Positions 1-8,300 of a DNA stretch of 13,342 nucleotides are shown here, piece by piece. The position numbers and the translations under genes were made by a program. Positions within the stretch are counted from its first letter, which is position 1. Every line of letters starts with the position of its first letter. The notes beneath the pieces are model-generated. The model made no database searches. It was not told the origin of the DNA and saw only the letters and a list, made by a program, of their open reading frames with translations. Source of the stretch: Chrysochromulina parva (Eukaryota; Haptophyta; Prymnesiales; Chrysochromulinaceae); contig PJAB01001603.1 of NCBI GenBank assembly GCA_002887195.1, forward strand, positions 1 to 13,342, written 5' to 3'.

Positions 1-2
1 GC

Positions 3-3000
3 GGCAGCACGCTGGTCGTGTGGATCGCGGAGAACATGCTCGACGAGCAGCGGGCCAACGGCGTCCTCTTTGGCGTGCTCGCTCCGGCTTTGCAGTCGCT
101 TCATGAGCCTTGGATCAACGATCGCTCCACCAGCGAGCTCACATCCAGGGTGCTGCACAAATCGGGGCAGATGGTCTTTGGCTCGCAGTGGGAAGCGGCT
201 GACTGCCTTGCCGTGTCGACGATAGTTCCGCAGCTGCGCTGGACGCCGTCGAGCCTGCCGCAGGGCCGTCCGTGGGTGCATAATCTCGCCTCGTCGTTTG
301 AAGGAATGGCTCTGCCGAGGGACGGTGCGGTGCAAACTAGGTTGATGATGGGCACAGACGACGACGAGGGCGAGCAGCTGCACATCGAGGTGCAACTCAC
401 AGTGCGTAAGAATGGAAAGGAGATCGACGTGCCGCAACTTTTTGCGAGAGAGGATGGCCGAAGGCCTGAGATGGTCTTTGCTTGGCTGGCAGACGCACTG
501 CCCAACGGGGATGCGAAGAACGTGACCGCCCTGTATTCTCACGAGGTCCAGAGGGCTTCTGGTGACTGGATGAGCACGCTGCAGGTGCGGCTGATGATCG
601 GCGAGGTCGGCTATCTGCACCAGCTGCGCGACTTGGCGCTGACGGGTACACTGGAGAAAGAGCTTAGCAGCGCGTCGCTTGGCGGCTGTCGCTACGAGGT
701 CTCCGTGGACCGCGCGCAGTTTGCTCTGCTCTACGAGGAGAGTGTCTTATCACTCGATAAGCTGACCGTGCATCAGAGAGAGAAGCTCCGAGAGTGCTAC
801 GGCACGGCCGAGTCCAACCCGCTTTATCGACTGCTTCGCCGCTCGCAAGAGCTCTTCGACGGCATTGCCACGCCGAGCTACATCCACGTCAAGGCTCCTG
901 CAGGGGCAGGCAAGACCTTTGTGGCGCTCAACTACCTGCTTAGCCGGCTGCAGAGCGATCCGAATCTGACGGCGCTGTTCGTTGCGCGGAACCGTGCCCT
1001 TTGCCTCTTTTTCGTCCGCTGGATCATCAAACGCGAGCCCAACCCGCTCTATCGTCTGGGACTGCTGCGCCGCTTGCAAGTGCTCTTCGAGGGCGACAAG
1101 CGTGGACATCCGTTTGCCCTTGGCCCGCAGCGAGTCATGCTCAAAAATGGCGTCATCCAGGTTGAGTCATCTCACTCGGACACGCACAGGTTCAGCCTGA
1201 CAATCGTGGACGAGGCGCATCATATTTACACAAACCCTCTGTGCCGCGAGTGCGTCGGGGCCTATGTGCTACCGCCGACAGAGGCACGACACCTCATGCT
1301 GCTCTCAGACATCTCGCAGTCGAGTGGCAAGGAGGAAGAGCTCTATCCCAAGGGAAAGCCGAAGATGGTCACGCTCACGGAGGTCGTGCGCTCCTCGCAG
1401 CGCATTGTCGAGGCGGCCTCTGCATTCCAGCTGGGCGACTCCGTGCACAAGATCTCATGCCAGCACTCGGCAGCTGGCCCGCCGCTCAAGGCCTTCATGT
1501 TCAACCTCGAAGGTGGGGTGCAGCCAGGCTTCACTCTTGGCCAAGTCCGCCAGTACGCTGGCCAGACCGTTGAGGCCATCAAGCACGTCATCTCGATGCT
1601 CGGCTCCCTGCGGCTGCACGACCGCGTTGCGATCGTCGTCGACGAAGCCATTCTGAATGCCTTCCGGGGCACCTTTTCCGGAGGGGAATACCAGGGTGGC
1701 TTGCTCGGTGCGGAGCTGCTTGAGCACTTTACGAGGCGAGAGTTGGCGACGAAGCAGCAGATTGAGGCTGGGCACGCCCGATCCTTTCAGATCATCGACG
1801 CGACGCAGGCGGCATCGATGGCGATGGGGGGCAGCCTGGACGATCGCGAGTGGCTGATCGTGGACACGGTCGAGGCGTTCGATGGGCTGGAGAGGCTCGT
1901 CGTGATCGCCGTCGGCCTCGATGCCAAGATTGTCGAGGGTGATGCCTCGATGCTCAAGACCCGATCGTTACTCTACCGTGCGATGACTCGCGCGCACATG
2001 CTCGCCATCGTCGTTCAGCACAGCATCCCCGGCGGCTTCTTTGCCTTCCTCCATGAAGTCGCGCTCGACGAGTCTGCTGAATTTGATGCCGCGAAGGCGC
2101 AAAAGGCGCGCGACAGCACGGCGCTCAACAAGATGATGACAAAGGCGTCCTCAGCAGAGCCAGCGCACGCCACAAAGCAAGCCAAGGTGACAGTCCCAGC
2201 ATTGTCGACCGCAGTTCGAAGCCTCTTTAGCCGATTGGTGGGGAAAGCCTCTTTAGCCAGTGCTGGCAGCGGCGCGGCCTCTTTAGCCGATGCTGGCAGT
2301 GGCGCAGCCTCTTCAGCCAATGCTGCTAGTGGCGTTGTCTTTGCAGCCAATGCTGGCAGCGGCACAGACAATGCTGGCGCAGCCTCTGCAGACAATGCTG
2401 CTAGTGGCGTCACCTCTGCAGACAATGCTGGCAGCCGCACAGCCTCTGCAGACAATGCTGGCAGCGGCGCAGCCTCTGCAGCCAACCGTCAGATCAGGAG
2501 CCGCGTCGTCAAGCAGACGGTTTGGGACGCGAGCAGCATCGAAGAGTCTGAGGCGGTGAAGGCTGCTCCGTTCGTGTTGAATCCCTTTGATTCCTGGGCT
2601 AGTGCTGCACCGAAACCCACCGGCCGCATCGGGATGGGTGCGGCGGTGCAGAAGGCGGCCGCCGAGCGGGCAGCCGCCGAGAGGGCGGCCGCCGAGCGGG
2701 CGGCGTCCGAGAGGGCGGCGGTGCAGAAGGTGGCCGCCGAGAGGGCGGCGGCGGAGGAGCTGCGGCGCCGAGCCACGGCGCTAGGGCTGCTGCAGGCGCT
2801 CACGGATGTCAACGTCGCCGACGACGCGATGCTGAAGAAGGCGATCGCGTGGTGCGACGAGCAGGGCGTGACGAGCGTGTCCGACATGGTCGAGTACGAG
2901 ATTGTCGACGACTTTGTCGGCCACCTCGGCCTGAAGACGCTCCCCGGCAGGAAGCTGCGCAGCATGCTGCAGACACCGACATCGAAGGGAAGGCGGCCAA

Positions 3001-3047
3001 GAGGGCCGAAGCTCAGAAAGCAGAGGCTGAGAGGGACGACATTTTGA
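3..3047 (+). CDS. SF1 helicase-like ATPase with SAM-like domain (5' partial; N-terminal part of a helicase-SAM-TIR-kinase gene)
   Basis: The frame is open from the left edge, so the true start lies outside the window; the first ATG in frame is at 36, and GTG 18 is counted here as residue 1. Residues 1-290 are unrecognised. A P-loop ATPase follows: Walker A APAGAGKT (293-300), Walker B VDEAHH (397-402), a motif III-like LMLLSDISQSS (about 426-436), VDTVEAFDGLERLVV (615-629) and motif VI YRAMTRAH (653-660). This set fits a UvrD-like superfamily-1 helicase/NTPase, which would couple ATP hydrolysis to nucleic-acid or protein remodelling. Then come an Ala/Ser/Asn/Gly repeat linker (about 740-822), an Ala-Glu-Arg coiled stretch (about 874-915) and a SAM-like domain (about 923-983) ending GLKTLPGRKLRSML. 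The last roughly 24 residues before the TGA are basic and look out of frame; coding sense continues in the -1 frame. No intron is needed. ATPase call firm, exact family uncertain. Confidence 0.8.
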   Translation, partial: GSTLVVWIAENMLDEQRANGVLFGVLAPALQSLHEPWINDRSTSELTSRVLHKSGQMVFGSQWEAADCLAVSTIVPQLRWTPSSLPQGRPWVHNLASSFEGMALPRDGAVQTRLMMGTDDDEGEQLHIEVQLTVRKNGKEIDVPQLFAREDGRRPEMVFAWLADALPNGDAKNVTALYSHEVQRASGDWMSTLQVRLMIGEVGYLHQLRDLALTGTLEKELSSASLGGCRYEVSVDRAQFALLYEESVLSLDKLTVHQREKLRECYGTAESNPLYRLLRRSQELFDGIATPSYIHVKAPAGAGKTFVALNYLLSRLQSDPNLTALFVARNRALCLFFVRWIIKREPNPLYRLGLLRRLQVLFEGDKRGHPFALGPQRVMLKNGVIQVESSHSDTHRFSLTIVDEAHHIYTNPLCRECVGAYVLPPTEARHLMLLSDISQSSGKEEELYPKGKPKMVTLTEVVRSSQRIVEAASAFQLGDSVHKISCQHSAAGPPLKAFMFNLEGGVQPGFTLGQVRQYAGQTVEAIKHVISMLGSLRLHDRVAIVVDEAILNAFRGTFSGGEYQGGLLGAELLEHFTRRELATKQQIEAGHARSFQIIDATQAASMAMGGSLDDREWLIVDTVEAFDGLERLVVIAVGLDAKIVEGDASMLKTRSLLYRAMTRAHMLAIVVQHSIPGGFFAFLHEVALDESAEFDAAKAQKARDSTALNKMMTKASSAEPAHATKQAKVTVPALSTAVRSLFSRLVGKASLASAGSGAASLADAGSGAASSANAASGVVFAANAGSGTDNAGAASADNAASGVTSADNAGSRTASADNAGSGAASAANRQIRSRVVKQTVWDASSIEESEAVKAAPFVLNPFDSWASAAPKPTGRIGMGAAVQKAAAERAAAERAAAERAASERAAVQKVAAERAAAEELRRRATALGLLQALTDVNVADDAMLKKAIAWCDEQGVTSVSDMVEYEIVDDFVGHLGLKTLPGRKLRSMLQTPTSKGRRPRGPKLRKQRLRGTTF
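2239..2485 (+). repeat. Coding minisatellite, Ala/Ser/Asn/Gly linker
   Basis: Units of roughly 27-30 bp, imperfect and in frame, encode variations of ASADNAGSGA. They form a flexible linker between the ATPase core and the coiled and SAM-like regions. Length differences between copies are multiples of three, so the frame is kept; expansion and contraction in the population would be expected. Confidence 0.8.
2638..2760 (+). repeat. Coding repeat, AERAA units (predicted helix or coiled coil)
   Basis: Short 12-15 bp GC-rich units (gccgccgagcggg type) encode AAAERAAAERAAAERAASERAA-like sequence, with a VQK variant appearing twice. This would form a long charged helix before the SAM-like domain. 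The same composition (KAAKRAEAQKAEAERDD) reappears after the SAM-like domain in the other frame, which supports both frames being coding. Confidence 0.75.
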
Positions 3048-4840
3048 CCAAGTTCTGTGCCGAGGCCTTCATGGTGCCACCCATCATCACAGAGGAGATG
3101 GCGCAGAAAAGGAAGAGCTATGGACGCTCGCTCGTGCCAAGGGGCACGGCGTTTGACCGATACTATCCCGAAGTGGTAATCTCGTATGCGACGGGTCGCC
3201 GTGAGCAGGATTGCGTAGGCGCCGGGCCAGGCATGTATTATGCGGCGGGTTTCATCAGTTTCCTCGATCAGTGCGGCGTGCAATGCTTCAGCGGGCTGCA
3301 CGTCCCTCCAGGGACCGACTGGAAGGTGTTCATGCTGCGTCTGAAGGGGCGACATGCGAAGGCCAAGGTGCTGATCGTCCTCAAGACCAAGTCGTTCTAC
3401 GAGTCCGCGCCTTGTCTGAAGGAGCTCAGCTGTGCCATCGATCAAAAGATTCCAGTGATACCCATCGTCCTTGAGGAGAGCTTGCCCGGCCCCAAACAGC
3501 AGTGGTCGAAGCTCACGGACCAGGATTCCGAGGTGATGATCGCCAAAGTGCAGGAGCACCTCGGCAAGATCAACGACATCCCAAGCCCCGGCACGTTGCT
3601 CACCGTGCCCATCACTCTGGACGAGATCATCAAGGAGATCAATAAGCATGTCACAACTAAGGCCCAGGAGCTCACGACGTTGGCCACACAAAACTTTGCC
3701 GCGAAACGGGGCGCTCGTACATACAGTTGGAGCCGCATGAAGGAAAGCGGCACTGAGATCGATGGAAGCTCGATGCACGTGGTCAACTTAGTGAGCTGGA
3801 AAGAGCTGACGCTGAAAGAGGGACTCGGAGCGGGCCGCTTCAGCGAGGTGCGTGTGGCCGTGTACAACTCGACCCCATGCGCCATCAAGAGCCTAAGGGC
3901 GGCGACCACGCCGGCGGCCCTGCAAGAGCTAATGAATGAGTTCGAGCTCACGATGCGCCTGCACCACCCCAATGTGCTCCTCACCTTCGGCATCGCACAC
4001 GACGGCGACGGCGGGAAGACGGGCATTCTGATGGAGCTCATGCCCGCCTCGTTGCTCGATGTGCTGCACCACCACCGGCAGCGCGATCAGCTCGCCACGT
4101 GGGAGGCATCCCTCGCCCTCATCGCCCTCGATGTGGCCAAGGGCATGGCGTACCTGCATGCGATGGATGTGGTCCATCGCGACCTGAAGCCTGGCCACGT
4201 GTTGCTCACGGAGCACTGGGACGCCAAGGTGGCCGACTTTGGCACCGCACTCAGCAAGTACGCCGGACAGGCGGAGGGGGCCGCGGGCACGCCGCCCTAC
4301 ATGGCTCCCGAGGCCATTGCGCTCACCTCGGGCGCAAAAGCCAAGCCCACGGACGTGTGGAGCTTCGGATGCATGCTTGCACACATGGGGACGCGGTCCA
4401 TACCGTACAGCCATGTGAGACTGCCCGCCGGAACGCCTCCGGAGGAAGACTTGCGCGCGCTTATGAGGATCATCGTCAGAGGTGGAGCCACCCCGCTCGA
4501 CCAGCTGCGCAAAGTGGCCGGCTGCCCACCTGTCATCCTCGCGCTTACCACCCGTTGCCTTCAGACCGATCCTGTTCAACGGCCTGCGTTCCCTTTTATC
4601 GTGGACGAGCTCGAGCACATACAGGACGAGTTGCGCGCTTCGTGCCCCTCGACCAAGCTGCTTCGAGCTGATGTTCTGAGACAGTCGGGCGTATCCGCGT
4701 CGCCAACCTATGCTCCCGAGTCCAATTGGGTGACCTCATTGGCAAACTTAAACTCATTATTTTCCCCTTCCCTGGCCGATGGCATTAGGCAGCCGCCACT
4801 CGAGGATGGCCAAGTGGTAGACGGACGCTTATATGCTTAG
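2969..4840 (+). CDS. TIR domain - TKL-like protein kinase (C-terminal part of the same gene, shifted -1)
   Basis: Coding sense resumes in this frame with a charged helix (KAAKRAEAQKAEAERDD, near 2990-3040) directly after the SAM-like domain of the previous frame. If translated alone, ATG 3071 is the first plausible start. A TIR domain spans about 3166-3650: strand A VVISYATG, and SAPCLKELSCA with Glu at 3422-3424 at the position of the catalytic glutamate of NAD-hydrolysing TIRs, then IPVIPIVL. The kinase spans about 3812-4640: Gly-rich loop GLGAGRFSEV (3821-3850), Lys of AIK (3887-3889), HRDLKPGHVLL (4175-), DFG (4235-4243), GTPPYMAPEA and a C-lobe ending in DELEHIQDELRAS. HRD, DFG and APE are intact, but the usual Asn of the catalytic loop is His (4196-4198). 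TIR joined to a TKL kinase suggests a signalling or immune role (inference). It could be a broken gene because of the frame change. Confidence 0.85.
   Translation, partial: ADTDIEGKAAKRAEAQKAEAERDDILTKFCAEAFMVPPIITEEMAQKRKSYGRSLVPRGTAFDRYYPEVVISYATGRREQDCVGAGPGMYYAAGFISFLDQCGVQCFSGLHVPPGTDWKVFMLRLKGRHAKAKVLIVLKTKSFYESAPCLKELSCAIDQKIPVIPIVLEESLPGPKQQWSKLTDQDSEVMIAKVQEHLGKINDIPSPGTLLTVPITLDEIIKEINKHVTTKAQELTTLATQNFAAKRGARTYSWSRMKESGTEIDGSSMHVVNLVSWKELTLKEGLGAGRFSEVRVAVYNSTPCAIKSLRAATTPAALQELMNEFELTMRLHHPNVLLTFGIAHDGDGGKTGILMELMPASLLDVLHHHRQRDQLATWEASLALIALDVAKGMAYLHAMDVVHRDLKPGHVLLTEHWDAKVADFGTALSKYAGQAEGAAGTPPYMAPEAIALTSGAKAKPTDVWSFGCMLAHMGTRSIPYSHVRLPAGTPPEEDLRALMRIIVRGGATPLDQLRKVAGCPPVILALTTRCLQTDPVQRPAFPFIVDELEHIQDELRASCPSTKLLRADVLRQSGVSASPTYAPESNWVTSLANLNSLFSPSLADGIRQPPLEDGQVVDGRLYA
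4691..4840 (+). other. Candidate optional 150-nt intron at the kinase 3' end
   Basis: It begins GTATCC right after the codons for QSG and ends ATATGCTTAG, where the final TAG is also the in-frame stop of the kinase ORF. Its length is 50 codons and it is in phase 0, so removing it deletes the stop and joins the kinase to the duplicated C-lobe segment in frame. If retained, it encodes an ordinary Ser/Pro/Asn-rich tail. Only the splice sites and phase support it. Confidence 0.4.
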
Positions 4841-4850
4841 TGGAGGAGCT

Positions 4851-5090
4851 GGAACGCCTCCGGAGACTTGCGCGCACTCATGGCGATTATTGTCAATGGT
4901 CAAGCGACCTCGCTCAACCAGCGGCGCAACGTGGCCGGCTGCCCACCTGTCATCCTCGCGCTTACCACCCGTTGCCTTCAGACCGATCCTGTTCAACGGC
5001 CTGCGTTCCCTTCTATCGTGGACGAGCTCGAGCACATACAGGGCGAGTTGCGCGCTTCGCGCCCCCCGACCAAGCTGATGCGAGCTGATG
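4851..5090 (+). repeat. Tandem copy of the kinase C-lobe end (source 4430-4673)
   Basis: The block is nearly identical to 4430-4673 over about 240 bp, 417-421 bp downstream. It starts at ggaacgcctccggag and lacks four bases (gaag) early on; several substitutions follow. It stays open in the kinase frame from 4841 to the stop at 5216-5218, and encodes LRALMAIIVNG...VAGCPPVILALTTRCLQ... with the same PVQRPAF and DELEHIQ motifs. It could be an alternative last exon reached by splicing out 4691-4840, a readthrough extension past TAG, or a dead duplicate. Substitutions that keep the reading (D to G, F to S, L to M) slightly favour something once translated. Confidence 0.8.
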
Positions 5091-5218
5091 TCCTTCTGCG
5101 TTCTGGGACTGTGTGCACAGTCTTCGTGAAAGCCCATACGGGTAGTTACCTGCGGTGGTCAGAAGGTCCCCTAGGGTCAAAAAGTGCCACTTTAGAATTG
5201 TACCGTAGTCCGTACTAG

Positions 5219-5387
5219 TGTGGCACTCAACATCCGTCATCGTCGAACAACCGGAACCACCTCATACGATACGAGGACGGAGGCGCCAAGAAGGCGCCAC
5301 CTTTATCAACCGCACACAACGCAGGGGTCCCTCCATATTACTGTCGGGTAGCTTGTTAAGATAAAGTGATCGCCGATGACACCGTCA
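5219..5387. other. Gap between convergent genes
   Basis: This stretch presumably holds the 3' ends of both flanking transcripts. I see no coding sense and no clear polyadenylation signal. A short palindromic pair, GGCGCC-AAGAA-GGCGCC, lies near 5283-5299. Confidence 0.4.
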
Positions 5388-8300
5388 TCATCGGGGCCGT
5401 CCACTCGCCCGGCGCAGCGCGTCCACCCGCCCGAACAGATCCACTTGGCCGGGGCCATCCACTCGTCCTAATAGGGCAAGTTCGGTGATCGGCTTTCCTC
5501 CCGTGCGCCGGAAGTCGAGGGTGAAGCCAATAAGCGAGCACGGTGGCGCCGGCTCCTTGGCGAGGTGAGCCACCAGGTCGGCATGCTGCTCGCGCGCGTC
5601 CTCATGCAAGCAGTTGCGAAGGAGCTCCTGCAACGCATGGCAATCACGTGCAATTAGCCGATGCAATCACGTGCAATCGGGCATGCAAGCAGTTGCGCAG
5701 GAGCTCCTGTAACGTATGGCCATCTCGCCGTGCGCCACCATTCAGAAGGTCAATTCCATAAGAGGTCCATCATGTGCAATCGTGTGCAATCAGAGGCACT
5801 CACCTGCAACGTATCGTTGTGCGCCACCAGGAGGATGGAGTCGTGTGGCGCGTATTGAACCTGCGTGAGCAGCTCATGCATGCAATCAGCTGAGGCAATC
5901 ACGTGCAATCAGGCGTGCATGCAACCAACTGAGGCAATCACGGGCAATCAGCCGAGACCATCACGAGCCATCAGGCGATGCAATCACGGGCAACCATGCA
6001 CTGCACCGGCGTGAGAAGCTCCTGCACGCGCGACTGGAAGTCCTTTTCAGGCTTCGGGTTCGTCAAGGCAATCACGTGCAGTCTGGCACGCACCTGCGTG
6101 AGCAGCTCCTGCATGCGCGCCTGGAAGTCCTTTTCGGGCTCCGGGTTCGTCGACCACCACTGCGACTCCACCTCGGACGTCGTGATGGGCACCTTCTCGG
6201 CCAGCAGAGGCAATCAGCGACCCTCAAGGGCAATCAAGGGAGATCAAGGGAGATCGAGGGAGATCAAGGGAGATCGCACCTTCTCGAGCTCGGCCAACAG
6301 AGATTCCTCATCTGACTTGCTCACCTGCAATCAGGCATACACACGAGTCATTGTTGGGCCATCAGAGGCCATCAGAGGCCATCAGAGGCCATCACCTCGC
6401 GGCTCTTGGCGAGGCAATCAGAGGCCATCAGAGGCCATCACCTCGCGGCTCTTGGCGAGGCAATCAGTGGCCATCAGAGGCCATCAGAGGCCATCACCTC
6501 GCGGCTCTTGGCGAGGCAGCGTGTTCGTATATGCTCTCCGAACGAGTTGCCGATCGACGTGTGCAGGTTCGTCAACTCGCGCCTCTCTCGCGCCATTGGC
6601 TTGAGCTCGACCGATACGGCGCCGTTGGCCGTGAGGGGCTGCAGTGCGACCATTGCGGTCTGCACACAGCGGGCGAGTGGCGAGGACCAGATCGCGCCCA
6701 CCTGCGGCCATCAGGGGTCACCAGGGGTCATCAGGATTAATCAGAGGTAGTCAGTGGCGAGCACCAGATCGCGCCCACCTGAAGCAATGAATCGATGAGA
6801 GCCACCGGAGAGGCGGCGCCCGACACGGCGCCCCCGGCCGTTGAGTCTGTCGGCACGCGCGACGGTTTCGGCGAGGGTGCCGCCGACGGCATGCAAGCAC
6901 AAGAGCCGCCGCTGCCTCCGGCCGCCGCAGCGCTCGCCACGGCGCTTGTCCCTTCCACCGTCGCCTTCGCCACGTCATCAGCTACGCCGCCCTTCTGCTC
7001 ATCATCATCATCATCATCATCATCTGCGGGTGGAGGTGGCAACCCCACAGCCAAGGGCGCCGTCGTGGGCACCCTTGCCGCCACCGCCTCCAAGGCGGTG
7101 CCCGTGACGGCGCCCTCAGCGGTGGGCGCGGCGCCCGACACGGCGCCTCCCTCGCCGGCGGCGCGCAGGCGGACGGCATCTGTGAAGAGAACACGAAGCC
7201 CTTTGGACTGTGGGGTGATGGGTGTGGGGTGTGGGGTGTGGGGTGTGGGGTGAGCGGTGTGTGGTGGGGATGAGGGTGGGTAGAGGGGGGAGGGGGGAGG
7301 GTTGGGGGGTGGGGGTGCGGGGGGAGGTTACCTGCGCCCATCCCGCGGGGGAGAGCGGGTGGTCGGTCCTCTTAGCGATCTCACGCAGCTGGCCAGCAAT
7401 CTCGACGCCCTTACCCAGCGCGCCGCGCCCGGCGCCGATCAAGGACGAGATCTTGCCGCCGAGCGAACGGCCGCTCAACTCGGCGCTCGAGCTCGCGATC
7501 TCGGCGCTCTTCTCGGACGGCGCCGTCGTGGGCGCCGCCATGGCCTCGAGCGAGTCACGCACGGCCGCCGAGAAGGGGCTGTCGTTCACAGCCACGTTGT
7601 ACGGCGTCCCGACCGAGATCGAGCTGTGAATCGAGCTGTGAATCGAGCTGTGACCGCCACGGCGCTCTCGGTCTACCGCAGGGGGCGAGGTGGGTTCGCC
7701 CGGCGCGGCGCCCTCGATCTCGTCGTCGTCGTCGCCCAGTACGGCGCCGTCCTCGTTGGCCGCCGTCCCGAGCGCCGTACTGGGCACCGCGCTTCGGTGC
7801 GAGCCGCCCCTAGTCGCCGCCGTCGCGGCGTGCTGAAGGAGGAATAACTTTTTGATCGGCGGCACTGGGCCCACCCGCCACAGCGTGATCGTCACCGCCT
7901 CCACCGTCGCCGCGTCCGCTCGCGCCGTCGTGGGCACCACGACGGCGCGCGCCTTGGACGAAAGTTCTTTGGGGGGGCCTCCGATGAGCACCGCACCCAA
8001 CTCGAGAGGCGCCTCCGTCACGCAGCGCAGCGGTACCTCGGCCTTCGCGAGCAGCTCGTCCTAATTAGGCAAGGAGCGGTCATCAGCGGTCATCCGAGGC
8101 CGTCAGCGGTCATCAGAGGTCATCGATGGCCATCAGAGGTCATCAGAGGCAATCTCACCTTGAGCTCGTCACGCAGCTCCACGTGGAGCATTGTGTCAAG
8201 CTCCCAATGCGGGCGCCCGAGACGGCGCGCCGAGTTCCACATGCACACTCGGGAGCCCTCGCCCTTGGCGTGAGAGGCGGACGATCTCTGTGTCGAGATG

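Larger units (their letters stand above)
5388..7853 (-). other. Histidine phosphatase domain 2, RHG replaced by QHA (exons 14-20)
   Basis: Residues about 857-1387. KKLFLLQHAATAATRGG aligns with KTVSFIRHGESRWNEAQ of domain 1, so the RHG arginine is Gln863 (codon 7835-7833) while His864 stays. DHPLSPAGWAQ (from 1020), WSSPLARCVQTA (Arg1184), MARERREL (Glu1212) and LLVAHNDTL (His1303) are all present. Two insertions make it long: about 155 residues (acidic, Ala/Ser-rich) between QHA and DHPL, and most of exon 15, with an eight-Asp run. Loss of the phosphate-binding Arg predicts weak or no catalysis, hence possibly a regulatory pseudo-phosphatase. Confidence 0.75.

Noticed and set aside
2967..3047. 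Programmed -1 ribosomal frameshift between helicase-SAM and TIR-kinase
   Set aside because: No X-XXY-YYZ slippery site or clear downstream structure was seen by eye; a one-base deletion or error explains the data more simply. Kept open in the findings.
5283..5299. Hairpin GGCGCC-AAGAA-GGCGCC as a terminator
   Set aside because: The stem is only six bases, lies in an apparently eukaryotic intergenic gap, and has no following T-run; likely chance in GC-rich DNA.
7180..7207. Acceptor at 7181-7180 for exon 15
   Set aside because: It breaks the frame into DAVRLRAA; the acceptor at 7209-7208 is canonical and in phase.
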